The notes under the pieces were generated by a model. The model saw nothing but the letters and a program-made list of their open reading frames with translations. It was not told where the DNA came from and made no database searches. 64,000 nt of DNA, taken from Evansella tamaricis. Lineage in GTDB: Bacteria; Bacillota; Bacilli; Bacillales; Salisediminibacteriaceae. Positions 26,599-36,550 of this stretch are shown piece by piece. The stretch is taken from assembly GCF_019042215.1 (NCBI RefSeq), contig NZ_JAHQCS010000184.1, positions 1-64,000 on the forward strand. The letters run 5' to 3'. Positions within the stretch are counted from its first letter, which is position 1. The number at the start of each line of letters is the position of its first letter. A program made the position numbers and the translations under genes.

Positions 26599-26752
26599 TA
26601 TTTCGACCGCCTTCCAACCATTGATTCCCTTAATCATATCATAAAATAAGGGCTTTAATGTTTACAACTATATGTAAAATATTATAAAACTATTAAAAAG
26701 GGACACTGGATTAGGCTGTATCATGTAGTTAGATTGGAGGTGACCATAGGTT

Positions 26753-28033
26753 ATGAACGGGACCGACAGAAAGAACAAAATAATTTTTCATGTAGATATG
26801 AACAGTTTTTACGCTTCTGTTGAAACAGCTTATGATCCGACTTTAAGGGGGAAGCCATTGGCAATTGCCGGAAATGCTGAGGCACGGAGGGGGATCGTAG
26901 TTACTGCAAACTATGAGGCGAGGGGGAGAGGTGTGAAAGCTCCTATGCCACTATGGGAGGCGTTGAAGTTGTGCCCTAATCTGATTGTCAGGGAACCGAA
27001 TTTTGATCGTTATCGTACGGCATCTACTCAAATGTTTCAGGTGTTGTATGAGTATACACCACTTGTGGAACCAGTTTCGATTGATGAAGGATATATGGAT
27101 GTTACAACAGTAGAATTAAAGATGAATCCAATCCAACTAGCTAAGCATATACAAGATCGATTAATACATGAATTAAACCTCCCCTGCAGTATTGGAATTG
27201 CCCCAAATAAGTTTTTAGCGAAGATGGCGAGTGATATGAAAAAACCGATGGGGATCACCGTTCTCAGGAAAAGGGAAGTAAGAGAGATATTATGGCCACT
27301 TTCAACTGTTGAGATGCATGGGGTTGGGAAAAAAACAGCAGAAAAATTAACGAAACTTGGAATAAATACGATTGGAGATATTGCAAATGCTGACCCGCAC
27401 TTACTTCACCGAAAGTTAGGGATTGGGGGAGTAAGAATACATGAACGTGCGAATGGTATAGATCAACGTCCTGTGGACCCAGATTCGGTGGAGGACTTTA
27501 AAAGTATTGGCAATTCCACCACTCTTCCAAAGGACGAAAAGAATGTTTCTACCATTAAAAAAGTGATGATGAATTTGGCAGACTCTGTTGGGAGGAGAAT
27601 TCGAAAAAAGAATGTGTATGCAGGCAATATCCAATTGACGATTCGTTATCATGATTGGAATACTATTACAAGAAGCAGCAAATTAGCTTATCCAATAAGT
27701 ACACACCAGGATATATTTGAGGCAGCATGGAAACTGTGGGAAAAATATTGGAGTGGAGAATCAGTCAGGTTATTGGGAATAACCGCTATGGATCTCGTTG
27801 AAAAGGGACATGCTCACAAGCAATTAGACCTTTTTTCCTATGATAATGATGAAAAAGAGGAGAAATTAAGTGGGGTTGTGGACCATCTTAAGAATAAGTA
27901 TGGTGAAAATGTTCTTTTGAAAGGAATTCAATTGGGAAACGATAAGAGTGCTCTACTGCGAGATAAGAAAAAGAGGGGAACAAGTCTAGAGAAAGACTTT
28001 TTGAGAGATAATCTTTTTAATCAAAAGGAATAA
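26753..28033 (+). CDS. dinB: DNA polymerase IV (Y family, YqjH/PolYB)
   Basis: The 426-residue translesion polymerase has the catalytic motifs FHVDMNSFYASVE and PVSIDEGYMDV. A helix-hairpin-helix thumb (HGVGKKTAEKLTKLGINTIGDIA) and little-finger domain follow. The C-terminal KQLDLFSYD is a beta-clamp-binding motif. TTGGAGGTGACC precedes the ATG. No LexA box is visible upstream, in contrast to the second Y-family polymerase at 51725. Confidence 0.93.
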   Translation: MNGTDRKNKIIFHVDMNSFYASVETAYDPTLRGKPLAIAGNAEARRGIVVTANYEARGRGVKAPMPLWEALKLCPNLIVREPNFDRYRTASTQMFQVLYEYTPLVEPVSIDEGYMDVTTVELKMNPIQLAKHIQDRLIHELNLPCSIGIAPNKFLAKMASDMKKPMGITVLRKREVREILWPLSTVEMHGVGKKTAEKLTKLGINTIGDIANADPHLLHRKLGIGGVRIHERANGIDQRPVDPDSVEDFKSIGNSTTLPKDEKNVSTIKKVMMNLADSVGRRIRKKNVYAGNIQLTIRYHDWNTITRSSKLAYPISTHQDIFEAAWKLWEKYWSGESVRLLGITAMDLVEKGHAHKQLDLFSYDNDEKEEKLSGVVDHLKNKYGENVLLKGIQLGNDKSALLRDKKKRGTSLEKDFLRDNLFNQKE

Positions 28034-28040
28034 AATAATG

Positions 28041-28083
28041 AAGAATGTTCAATAAAGGTGGTTTTTTGAACATTCTTTTTTTA
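28041..28083 (+). terminator. Terminator of dinB
   Basis: AAGAATGTTCA pairs with TGAACATTCTT, followed by TTTTTT. Confidence 0.85.
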
Positions 28084-28094
28084 TTGTCTACGCT

Positions 28095-28121
28095 TCAATT
28101 TTCATTGTTATTATCCGATAC
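28095..28121 (+). promoter_or_regulatory. Candidate sigma-D (motility) promoter
   Basis: TCAA, a 15-bp spacer and TCCGATAC lie 36 bp upstream of the FliK-like gene. The Bacillus sigma-D consensus is TAAA-N15-GCCGATAT, so 3 of 4 and 6 of 8 positions agree with exact spacing. Confidence 0.55.
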
Positions 28122-28156
28122 AATAGATAAGACAAAATCACGGGAAGTGTACACCT

Positions 28157-30286
28157 ATGGAAATACAATCACAACAAGTAAATATCCCTTTCCAGAAAGT
28201 AGACCAGTCTGCCCTAAGAGAAGGGGAACTGTATCAAGCGAAAGTAGAAACAAGAGTATCAGACAGGGAAGGAATACTTCTTATTAGAGGCCAGGAAGTA
28301 AAAGCGAAATTTACAGATAAAATACCTAACAATGATATGATGATGGTGAAAATAGAAGGGCGTACAAAAGATGGGATTAAAGTGAGTGTTGTGGAAGGGG
28401 CAACTACAACTAAGGAATTAAGGGAAGGAACTAGTCCCCAAACTCCCACAGGGGAACGTAATGAAAAGCTTACACACACAAATCAACGTGAATTATCTAT
28501 TGAATTAAAACGAGTTATTCAACAATTCGTAACTAACGGAATCTCATTAACAAGAAACAACCTTCAAGAATTACAAAAGTATTTTTCTAACATAAAAGAA
28601 GACAGTCAACGACTTGATACCGTAGAGATGCTGATCAGAAAACGGATGGAACCAAATGGAGATAACATTAATAAGATTCATCAAGCATTACATGGGAAAG
28701 TTATCCAAGATTTGTTGCAACAGAATGGAGTAACAGATGACATCTCGAATTCTCACGATAAGAAATTGATGGAACAAGTTGCAGAAATTATCCAAAAGAC
28801 AGAACATCAAATCAGCGGTCAAAATAGTCAACTAGTACAAGGTGGAAATCATTCAGAATTACAAGAGTGGCAACGGAAAGTGGAGAACGAACCTGATTTA
28901 AGAAAAACATTGGATTTCTTTCGCTCTACTCTTACTACAATGGCAAACTTACCAGACAAAGTTCACCATGAGTTAGGGCAGGCCATAAAACAGGCAGAAG
29001 AACGCCTTGATCAGGGAAGAGAGTTAAAAGGGCGACAGATTATAAGTAGTGCCATAAAAGATGCAATGGAAGGGCAATTGCCCCTTCAAAGAAATGTACA
29101 ACTGCTAAATCAAACAGAAATACAGGGATATAATGATGTGAAATTACAAACGGTAACGGGATTATCAAAGGATATCCTTGTTACAGAAGTAACGGAACGA
29201 CTTGCTCTGGCTACGGATGAGTTTAAAGTATTTCAAAGGGAGACTTCTCGACAATTGGGCCGTATTGTCATTTTAATGGAACAGTTAAATACAGCATCAA
29301 CCAAAACAGTTAAGCCAATGCTGGAAACAGTCATTAAACAACTTGATCGAGCACTGTTAAAAAGTGATTGGCTTCTCCATGCAGATATGAAGACGGAGAA
29401 AAGAATGTTAGAGGCAACCAGTAGATTGGCAGAAGCTAAAACATTTTTAGGGAAAGGTTTAACAGAAGAAGCAAGGCAAATCGTGCGTGAAGTTCAGCAG
29501 TCGCTTGAAAAAATACTTTTTAAGCCTACTTCTCAAAAAGTAATGCATTTGATGACGAATATGAAGGAGTGGGGAGGAAGACCCACAGACGTCCATCGTC
29601 TTTCTCACCAACTGGATCAAACTTCTAAAATACTCCTTCAGCAAGATGGCTCTCCACGCCAAGTATACGAAGGGTTGAGGATGATGGGGTTAACCAGGGA
29701 GACTGAACTGGCGCAACAATTAGTTACTGGAAGAGATGTAATTCCACATCCAAAAGACGTGAAATCACTGTTAATGGAATTAGCACAACGGGAGAGGGAA
29801 GGAAACTTCCAACAGCAGGCACAACAGGGAGTGCAGTCTCTCACTGGTCAGCAGTTAATGAGCAGGATGGACTATCAGCAAAACATGCAATTATTAATGT
29901 TCCAATTGCCACTTCTTATAAAGGGTCATGCTGAAAATCTCCAAGTCTATGTAAATGGTAGGAATGAAGGGGAAAAACTGGATTGGGAGAATTGCAACCT
30001 ATTTTTCTTAATTGAAACGAAAAAAATGGGTGAAGTGGGAATAGCCATTAATGTCACGGAAAGGGCCTTAAGTGTTACCTTAAAGAATAATCATGTTGAT
30101 TTTAAAAAAAGAGTTTTGCCGATAACCGAGAAGTATATGAATCGTCTAAAAGAAGTTGGTTTCCACATCCACAGTATTAAATATTCACCATTAACTGGTC
30201 ATGAAAATGCTACAAAGGAATCACAGCTACATAAGGATTCCCTGTCACCTACCTTAACGGAGAAAGGATTTGATTTCAAAATATGA
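28157..30286 (+). CDS. FliK-like hook-length-control domain protein (YlqG-like)
   Basis: The 709-residue protein has a long, Gln-rich, low-complexity, mostly helical middle. Its C-terminal domain (about 570-680: LLMFQLPLLIKGHAENLQVYV, then VGIAINVTERALSVTL and LKEVGFHIHSIKYSPL) resembles FliK_C. The overall plan matches B. subtilis YlqG, which also lies directly upstream of an FlhB-C-like gene (ylqH). Its stop overlaps that gene (ATGA). FliK-type proteins interact with FlhB-C to switch export specificity; a similar role is inferred. Confidence 0.75.
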   Translation: MEIQSQQVNIPFQKVDQSALREGELYQAKVETRVSDREGILLIRGQEVKAKFTDKIPNNDMMMVKIEGRTKDGIKVSVVEGATTTKELREGTSPQTPTGERNEKLTHTNQRELSIELKRVIQQFVTNGISLTRNNLQELQKYFSNIKEDSQRLDTVEMLIRKRMEPNGDNINKIHQALHGKVIQDLLQQNGVTDDISNSHDKKLMEQVAEIIQKTEHQISGQNSQLVQGGNHSELQEWQRKVENEPDLRKTLDFFRSTLTTMANLPDKVHHELGQAIKQAEERLDQGRELKGRQIISSAIKDAMEGQLPLQRNVQLLNQTEIQGYNDVKLQTVTGLSKDILVTEVTERLALATDEFKVFQRETSRQLGRIVILMEQLNTASTKTVKPMLETVIKQLDRALLKSDWLLHADMKTEKRMLEATSRLAEAKTFLGKGLTEEARQIVREVQQSLEKILFKPTSQKVMHLMTNMKEWGGRPTDVHRLSHQLDQTSKILLQQDGSPRQVYEGLRMMGLTRETELAQQLVTGRDVIPHPKDVKSLLMELAQREREGNFQQQAQQGVQSLTGQQLMSRMDYQQNMQLLMFQLPLLIKGHAENLQVYVNGRNEGEKLDWENCNLFFLIETKKMGEVGIAINVTERALSVTLKNNHVDFKKRVLPITEKYMNRLKEVGFHIHSIKYSPLTGHENATKESQLHKDSLSPTLTEKGFDFKI

Positions 30287-30582
30287 TGGTATCAAAGCAT
30301 TTTAATCATATAAAAAGAAGAGAAATGAATGGACCACAAGCAGCGGTAATCCGATATGATGAAAATTCTGGAGATGATCCTAAAGTGGTTGCCCATGGCA
30401 AAGGGTATGTGGCACAACGGATTATGGATATGGCTACAGAACATAATATTCCGATGGAAGAAAATATCGGATTGTTGGAAAATTTAATCGACTTAGATTT
30501 AGGAGAGAGTATTCCACCACAGCTATATGCTGTGATGGCTGAGATACTATTATTACTAGAAGAAATGGAACAAAACTATTAA
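30283..30582 (+). CDS. ylqH: FlhB C-terminal-domain-like protein (YlqH family)
   Basis: The 99-residue soluble protein matches the cytosolic domain of FlhB/EscU (AAVIRYDENSGDDPKVVAHGKGYVAQRIMDMATEHNIPMEENIGLLENLIDLDLGESIPPQLYAVMAEIL, residues about 19-90; shown in parts in family descriptions). FlhB's autocleavage sequence NPTH is replaced by NGPQ, so no cleavage is expected. There are no membrane helices. It is translationally coupled to the FliK-like gene. Confidence 0.85.
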   Translation: MMVSKHFNHIKRREMNGPQAAVIRYDENSGDDPKVVAHGKGYVAQRIMDMATEHNIPMEENIGLLENLIDLDLGESIPPQLYAVMAEILLLLEEMEQNY

Positions 30583-30673
30583 CATTACAAAACAAGTGCC
30601 GATAAAAAGATTAGATACTATTCGACAATATTCTTTGTGTGAGGAAGTAATGAGCAGTGGGGGGAAGATAACT

Positions 30674-31090
30674 ATGATTTCAAAGGAAGCTCTGCATAAA
30701 AAGACACCACAAGAGTTAACTGCATTGTTATATGGAGCAGGATTAGATCATTTAGAAGAGGCTAGAGATGCTATTGTAATGAAAGACTTTGTTAATGGAA
30801 ACTATCATTTGCAAAAGGTAAACGATATTCTCGAACGATTAGGTGCGGGAATCAATTATGAAGCAGGGATCATCGCTGATCAATTGGATGCGGTATATAA
30901 CTATATGGCAGAAAAAGTGATAGAGGCAAACTATAAAAAGGACATTACAATGATAGATGAAGTACATACACACTTATTGGCACTATCTACTGCTTGGCAA
31001 GGGGCAATGGGAAAGAATCAGGATATTCAGTCAAGATCTCATAAGCGACAAGCGAGCGCATACGAACAAAATAGTCTGTTTGAAGACTAA
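30674..31090 (+). CDS. FliS-like flagellin chaperone
   Basis: The 138-residue helical protein fits Fli[21 protein letters not shown] near the N-terminus, a central [20 protein letters not shown] and [13 protein letters not shown] followed by a helix ending [11 protein letters not shown] 30674 is preceded by TGGGGGGAAG; ATG 30650 behind GAGGAAG is an alternative. It immediately precedes the flagellin gene (17 nt), so it is the likely dedicated chaperone. B. subtilis FliS shares only the general pattern. Confidence 0.8.
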   Translation: MISKEALHKKTPQELTALLYGAGLDHLEEARDAIVMKDFVNGNYHLQKVNDILERLGAGINYEAGIIADQLDAVYNYMAEKVIEANYKKDITMIDEVHTHLLALSTAWQGAMGKNQDIQSRSHKRQASAYEQNSLFED

Positions 31091-31107
31091 AGGAGAGTGA
31101 TGACACG

Positions 31108-32550
31108 ATGAAAATAAATAATAATATTCAAGCACTTAACGCATACCGAAATCTTTATCAAAATCAATTTAAGACTTCCAAAAACTTAGAAAAACTATCT
31201 TCTGGTTTACGGATAAATCGTGCTGCTGATGATGCTGCTGGATTAGCAATCTCTGAAAAAATGAGGTCTCAAATACGGGGGTTAAAACAAGCAGAAAGAA
31301 ATGCTCTAGATGGTATTTCACTTATGCAAACATCGGAAGGTGCCATGCAGGAAGTACATGCTATGTTACAAAGAATGCGCGAACTGGCAGTACAAGCATC
31401 TAACGACACGAATACGGAATATGACCGTGAGCAAATTCAAAAAGAAATTGATCAATTAAAATTGGAAATTGACAGCATCTCAGATAAAACAGAATTTAAT
31501 ACTAGAAAACTGTTGGACGGAAATAGCGCTGTGTTATCATCCATCACATCTACTGAAGACAATGCAGCGAGAATTGCAAGCTTACCCATCGTTATGGATG
31601 CTAGATTACAAAGTGGTACTTATCACCTTGAGGTTACAAACAAGAAAGACGTCATTCATATTGTTCAACCAAATGCAGGACTAACGGATAGGGAAAATGA
31701 TATTAAGTTTGATGCATCCCTTGTTGAAGGCAATCCATTTTACCCACAGCCTTTTGGAGAATATACTATAAATGTTCGAAACTACTCCCCAAATGATCAA
31801 AATGCTTTAGTACAAGTAATCGGTCCAGATGGACTTCCTTTAGATGAAAGATCGGTAAGAGTTGGCCAGGAAGACGGAGATATTTATAATATTGGCGGAC
31901 TATCAATTGATACTAAAAAGATAATTGGTGCTGGTACTGTGAAGGTATCTATTGAGCAACAAGCTACATTTTCCATTTACAGGGGTGAAGAACCACTAGA
32001 GCAGAATCTGATCACAGCAGGAAAAACGATGACTACAAAAAATGGAATTGTCCGGCACGGTGGGATTGAATTTCAATTTCATAATGATATGAAAGACACA
32101 ATGGAAGATTCTGGAGAAACGGTTGATAGAGCTATCTCCACATTTTCAATTACCAATAATTCCCTGGCATTTCAAATTGGACCAAATACGAATCAACAAG
32201 TGATGATTGATATTCCTAGAATGGATATTGTGACTCTAGGAATTGAAGAAGTAGACGTCACTACACATGATGGTGCTAACAAAGCTATTTATCAATTAGA
32301 CCGGGCGATTAACAACATTTCAGAAGCGCGCTCTAAACTTGGGGCAACGCAGAATCGGATGGAACACACAATCAATAATCTTCAAATTACTCACGAGAAC
32401 CTTACGGCCTCGGAATCACGAATTCGTGATGCAGATATGGCATTAGAAATGACAGAATTCACTAGAAATAACATTTTAAACCAGTCTGCTACTGCCATGC
32501 TGGCACAGGCCAATCAACTTCCTCAAGGGGTGCTACAGTTACTACAATAA
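31108..32550 (+). CDS. Flagellin
   Basis: The 480-residue flagellin has canonical ends. The D0/D1 start contains [20 protein letters not shown] and [20 protein letters not shown]. The C-terminus contains [20 protein letters not shown] and ends [11 protein letters not shown]. The central region (about 150-385) is a long variable domain, making it about 175 residues longer than B. subtilis Hag. AAAGGAGAGTGATG precedes the ATG. No promoter is visible in the 17-nt gap after the FliS-like gene, so it is co-transcribed, and a terminator follows. Confidence 0.93.
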   Translation: MKINNNIQALNAYRNLYQNQFKTSKNLEKLSSGLRINRAADDAAGLAISEKMRSQIRGLKQAERNALDGISLMQTSEGAMQEVHAMLQRMRELAVQASNDTNTEYDREQIQKEIDQLKLEIDSISDKTEFNTRKLLDGNSAVLSSITSTEDNAARIASLPIVMDARLQSGTYHLEVTNKKDVIHIVQPNAGLTDRENDIKFDASLVEGNPFYPQPFGEYTINVRNYSPNDQNALVQVIGPDGLPLDERSVRVGQEDGDIYNIGGLSIDTKKIIGAGTVKVSIEQQATFSIYRGEEPLEQNLITAGKTMTTKNGIVRHGGIEFQFHNDMKDTMEDSGETVDRAISTFSITNNSLAFQIGPNTNQQVMIDIPRMDIVTLGIEEVDVTTHDGANKAIYQLDRAINNISEARSKLGATQNRMEHTINNLQITHENLTASESRIRDADMALEMTEFTRNNILNQSATAMLAQANQLPQGVLQLLQ

Positions 32551-32555
32551 GCAAG

Positions 32556-32589
32556 TGGAAGGTGAGCAAATCACCTTCCATTTGTTTTT
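32556..32589 (+). terminator. Terminator of the flagellin operon
   Basis: TGGAAGGTGA-GCAAA-TCACCTTCCA is followed by TTTGTTTTT. Confidence 0.85.
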
Positions 32590-32601
32590 ATTAACTTTCC
32601 C

Positions 32602-32630
32602 TTGGTTCTGTCCCAGAATTTACTTATAAT
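32602..32630 (+). promoter_or_regulatory. Sigma-A promoter upstream of yaaR
   Basis: TTGGTT, a 17-bp spacer and TATAAT lie 72 bp before the yaaR start and downstream of the flagellin terminator, so yaaR can be transcribed independently. Confidence 0.65.
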
Positions 32631-32702
32631 TAGACTATGTCATTGTTCATTTTTTGTTTTTATGAAAAATAAATATTAGCCTTTAAAAAAAAGGAGAAAC
32701 TT

Positions 32703-33140
32703 ATGGATGTTCAAAAAATAGGTAGAACAACTGTCAATTCGGTTGAAAAAAAAACATCTCAGACGAAGGCAGGTGTCTCCTTTCAGGAGATCATGCAAAA
32801 AGGTAAGGACAATCAAGCCTACGAAAGACTTGGAAAACTCCTGGAACAAATAGAAGGTCAAGGAAAAACCCTTTCGGAGTCAAGAACGGTGGACGAACTG
32901 AGAAAATATAAACAATTAGTAAAAGAGTTTATGGATGACGCCGTGAAACTAGGTTTAAGTTTAGAAGAGAGGAAAGGATTTAACCGAAGAGGGCGTACGA
33001 AGGTCTATAAAATTGTGAAAGAAGTGGATCGCAAATTGCTGGATTTAACAGATGCAGTTTTAAAAGAGCAGCGAAAGGGTTTAGAGATCTTAAACATGGT
33101 AGGAGAAATTAAAGGTCTCCTTGTAAATATTTATGCTTAA
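32703..33140 (+). CDS. YaaR family protein (DUF327)
   Basis: The 145-residue helical protein matches YaaR: VSFQEIMQKGKDNQAYERLGK, DELRKYKQLVKEFMDDAVK and GRTKVYKIVKEVDRKLLDLTD. The B. subtilis gene lies elsewhere, near recR and tmk, so this may be a paralogue or a relocated copy. Its function is unknown. AAAAGGAG precedes the ATG. Confidence 0.8.
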   Translation: MDVQKIGRTTVNSVEKKTSQTKAGVSFQEIMQKGKDNQAYERLGKLLEQIEGQGKTLSESRTVDELRKYKQLVKEFMDDAVKLGLSLEERKGFNRRGRTKVYKIVKEVDRKLLDLTDAVLKEQRKGLEILNMVGEIKGLLVNIYA

Positions 33141-33155
33141 ATAACTGTTCAATAG

Positions 33156-33223
33156 TTGACAGCGAAAAAACGATATGGTAAATAAAGTGATAGAGATTAG
33201 CACTCAGATGCTTTGAGTGCTAA
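33156..33223 (+). promoter_or_regulatory. Sigma-A promoter and CIRCE operator of htpG
   Basis: TTGACA (33156-33161), a 17-bp spacer and TAAATA (33179-33184) are followed 12 bp later by a perfect CIRCE element, TTAGCACTC-N9-GAGTGCTAA (33197-33223). CIRCE is the HrcA repressor site, so HrcA control of htpG is indicated. Confidence 0.93.
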
Positions 33224-33296
33224 TCTATTTATGGAGGGGTACTACCTCTGATATTAGGAGAATAAAAAATGGTGGAGTTAGGAAAGGAGAGTTTCT

Positions 33297-35177
33297 ATGG
33301 CTACAAAAATGGAATTTAAAGCAGAATCAAAAAGACTGTTGGAGATGATGATTAATTCGATTTATACTCATCGTGAAATCTTTCTTCGAGAACTTATATC
33401 CAACGCAAGTGATGCCATTGATAAAATGTATTACAAAGCACTGACTGATGAATCGTTGAATTTTGACCAAGACAGTTACTACATAAAAGTAACTCCCGAC
33501 AAGGAAAATAGAACCTTGAAAATCACTGATACTGGTATAGGAATGACAAAGGAAGAACTGGAAAATAATCTTGGTATTATTGCAAAGAGTGGATCGTTAG
33601 CGTTTAAAAAGGAAACCGAACTGAAAGACGGGCATGATATTATTGGACAATTCGGAGTTGGGTTTTATTCTGCTTTTATGGTTGCTGAAACGGTTACCGT
33701 TATTAGTAAAGCGCTTGAAAGTGATACAGCATATAAGTGGGAATCTGAAGGGACAGAAGGGTATACAATTGAACCTTGGGAAAAGGCTGAGACAGGTACG
33801 GAAATCATTCTAAAAATCAAGGAAAATACTGAGGATGAACAGTTTGATGATTATCTGGAGGAGTATCGACTAAAAAATATCATAAAAAAATACTCAGACT
33901 TTATCCGTTATCCAATTAAAATGGATGTTTCCGGACAACGACCAAAAGAAGATAATGAAGAAGAATTAGAAGAATATACAGAAGAACAAACGGTAAATAG
34001 TATGGTACCGATTTGGAGAAAAAATAAAAGTGAGTTGACGACAGAAGACTATGAGAAGTTTTATTCAGAAAAGCATTATGGGTTTGATAAACCTTTAAAA
34101 CATATTCATCTTAGTGTGGATGGAACATTACGCTACAATGCTATTTTATTTATACCGGAAAATATGCCTTATGATTACTATACAAAAGAGTTTGAAAAAG
34201 GATTGGAACTATATTCAAGTGGTGTATTGATCATGAATAAGTGCTCTGATCTACTCCCTGATTATTTTAGTTTTGTTAAAGGAATGGTTGACTCAGAAGA
34301 TTTATCGTTAAATATTTCCCGCGAAATGTTGCAACAAGACAGACAATTAAAAATGATTGCGAAAAACATTAAGAATAAAATAAAAAGTGAATTGCAGAAG
34401 TTATTGAAGGACGACCGGGAAAAATATGAGAAGTTTTTTGAATCTTTTGGAAGACAAGTAAAGTATGGTGTTTACAGTGATTTTGGCAGTAATAAAGAAG
34501 ATCTGCAGGATTTATTACTGTTCCACTCTTCCAAAGAAAAACAGTTAGTAACATTAGAGGAATACATTTCAAGGATGCCAGAGGATCAAAAGTATATTTA
34601 CTATGCATCGGGGGATTCTATTGATCGAATTGATAAACTCCCACAGACTGAAATGGTGTCTGACAAAGGGTATGAGATTCTGTATTTTACAGAAGACATT
34701 GATGAATTTGCAATTAGGATGTTAGTCACTTATAAAGAGAAGGAATTCAAGTCCGTTTCCAGTGGGGATTTAGGGATTGAAGAAGAGAAAAGGGACGAAT
34801 CAGAAGAAGATGTAAAGGAAAGTAAAGAAATATTTGATCATATGAAACAAGTTTTATCAGAAAAAGTGAAGGATGTACGGGTGTCTAAACGGTTAAAAAA
34901 CCATCCGGTATGCCTAGCATCTGAAGGTGAAGTTACAATTGAAATGGAAAAGATTCTACAAGCAATGCCGGATAATCAAAACGTGAAAGCAGATAAGGTT
35001 TTAGAGATTAATCCTAACCACGAAGTATTTGAATCACTGAAACAGGCTTTTGAAACGGATAAGGAAAAACTGAATCTTTATACGAACCTACTTTATAATC
35101 AGGCTCTGTTAATAGAAGGACTACCTGTAGAAGATCCAGTTGAGTTTACGAATAATATATGTAAAGTGATGAAGTAA
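33297..35177 (+). CDS. htpG: Chaperone HtpG (Hsp90)
   Basis: The 626-residue bacterial Hsp90 has an N-terminal ATPase domain ([42 protein letters not shown]). The middle domain has [15 protein letters not shown], and a C-terminal dimer domain follows. The length equals that of B. subtilis HtpG. AGGAAAGGAGAG precedes the ATG. The CIRCE operator is unusual compared with B. subtilis, where htpG is not an HrcA target. Confidence 0.96.
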   Translation: MATKMEFKAESKRLLEMMINSIYTHREIFLRELISNASDAIDKMYYKALTDESLNFDQDSYYIKVTPDKENRTLKITDTGIGMTKEELENNLGIIAKSGSLAFKKETELKDGHDIIGQFGVGFYSAFMVAETVTVISKALESDTAYKWESEGTEGYTIEPWEKAETGTEIILKIKENTEDEQFDDYLEEYRLKNIIKKYSDFIRYPIKMDVSGQRPKEDNEEELEEYTEEQTVNSMVPIWRKNKSELTTEDYEKFYSEKHYGFDKPLKHIHLSVDGTLRYNAILFIPENMPYDYYTKEFEKGLELYSSGVLIMNKCSDLLPDYFSFVKGMVDSEDLSLNISREMLQQDRQLKMIAKNIKNKIKSELQKLLKDDREKYEKFFESFGRQVKYGVYSDFGSNKEDLQDLLLFHSSKEKQLVTLEEYISRMPEDQKYIYYASGDSIDRIDKLPQTEMVSDKGYEILYFTEDIDEFAIRMLVTYKEKEFKSVSSGDLGIEEEKRDESEEDVKESKEIFDHMKQVLSEKVKDVRVSKRLKNHPVCLASEGEVTIEMEKILQAMPDNQNVKADKVLEINPNHEVFESLKQAFETDKEKLNLYTNLLYNQALLIEGLPVEDPVEFTNNICKVMK

Positions 35178-35198
35178 ATCGATAAAATCTTCTATAAA

Positions 35199-35236
35199 AA
35201 AGCATCTCCGCAGGTTCTGTGGAGATGCTTTCTTTT
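35199..35236. terminator. Convergent terminator between htpG and the MFS gene
   Basis: AAAGCATCTCC pairs with GGAGATGCTTT and is followed by CTTTT on the plus strand and A-rich/T-rich flanks on the minus strand. Confidence 0.85.
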
Positions 35237-35245
35237 AGATATGCT

Positions 35246-36535
35246 TTAACGAATTTCATTGGTGAGAGGTAACTCTTTCTTCGATTGAATAATTATACTT
35301 CCTTTTCGTAAAAAGAAAAAGGCGATGAAAAAGCTCGCTGATGCCCCGAAAAATAATGCCGGATGAGCGAATACATCCATAAGGAGACCGAGGAAACCAG
35401 GTGCCACAATAGAAGAAGCCATAGAAAACAAATAATACAATCCTGTAAAGAAGCCAATTTTACTTTTCCCACCTAAGTCTGCTACTAATGGATAAGCCTG
35501 TACATTGATTAGAGCCCAAGCAATCCCACCTGTAAATAAAACGATTTGCAGTAGTAAAACTTGGTTAATTCCTGGTAGACTAGAATTCAATATTGGTAGA
35601 AAAGGAATGGCAATAAATATTAATGGCAATATAATTAAGCCAATGAGCATGATTGGTGCTTTCCCTATTTTGCTCCCTAATAACCCAGCTGGAATAGCAA
35701 AAATAACAAATGCTAAACTGAAAAATCCAAGGGTAAATCCAGCAGCACTTTCTTCCATGTTTAAGTATTCCACGGCATATACCGTAAACTGTGCTTCCAC
35801 CCCAGCGTAACCTATAAAGTAAAGAAAAATGGCAATAAGTACAAATAAATGTCCTCTAAACTCAGGATTCTTTAATTTGCCAAGTCCTTTAAAAAAAGAT
35901 TTTGATGCTTGTACTTCTTCTAGTTCTTCCTGAGAAGTCCCAACATATGGAGGTCTCCGATCTACTGTAAAATAGAGAAGAACAAAGGAAAAGAACAAGA
36001 AAAGACCTGCAACGATAAAAGGGTAGGATCTGTCCATACCATAAAGTGAAGAAAGACCAAACAATGCAATAATAGCACCGACACCACCCATCAAATTAAT
36101 AATTCCATTGGCTGTTGAACGCTTCTCGGTAGGAGTGTGATCAGGCATTAAGGCGATAACAGGAGCCCTATATATCGTCATAGCAAGAAGAAAAATAATA
36201 TCCACTATAAGGAGTAACCATAACGCTACAGATGCACCAAAAGGAATTAAAATAAAGAATATGGCAGCGAGGGGCATCCCTACAACAATAAAAGGTAATC
36301 TGTTTCCTATCTTAGTATCCACCTTATCGGACCAGGCCCCAATAATAGGGATGAGAACAACGGCAAGTAAATTATCCAACCCCATTATTGCTCCGCGGAT
36401 AGCACGGCTTTCTATAAAGTCCCCAAGAATCAATGGCATATAGGCATTGTAAAAAGTCCAAATAAGTGTCAATGCGAAGAAACCGCTTCCAATTACAAAT
36501 ATTTTCCCATAGGAAAAAGGTTTATCATGTTCCAT
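35246..36535 (-). CDS. MFS transporter, SLC45/GPH-like
   Basis: The 429-residue protein has about 12 membrane helices. Loop motifs DKVDTKIGNRLPFIVVG and RAPVIALMPDHTPTEKRSTANG are those of the sucrose/glycoside-cation (SLC45-like) branch of the MFS. Its start is 15 nt after the GDPD stop, behind GGAGGGGAAG, so the two are co-transcribed. The neighbour suggests a glycerophosphodiester- or glycerol-related substrate, which is inference. Confidence 0.8.
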   Translation of the reverse strand: MEHDKPFSYGKIFVIGSGFFALTLIWTFYNAYMPLILGDFIESRAIRGAIMGLDNLLAVVLIPIIGAWSDKVDTKIGNRLPFIVVGMPLAAIFFILIPFGASVALWLLLIVDIIFLLAMTIYRAPVIALMPDHTPTEKRSTANGIINLMGGVGAIIALFGLSSLYGMDRSYPFIVAGLFLFFSFVLLYFTVDRRPPYVGTSQEELEEVQASKSFFKGLGKLKNPEFRGHLFVLIAIFLYFIGYAGVEAQFTVYAVEYLNMEESAAGFTLGFFSLAFVIFAIPAGLLGSKIGKAPIMLIGLIILPLIFIAIPFLPILNSSLPGINQVLLLQIVLFTGGIAWALINVQAYPLVADLGGKSKIGFFTGLYYLFSMASSIVAPGFLGLLMDVFAHPALFFGASASFFIAFFFLRKGSIIIQSKKELPLTNEIR

Positions 36536-36550
36536 GTCTTCCCCTCCAAA

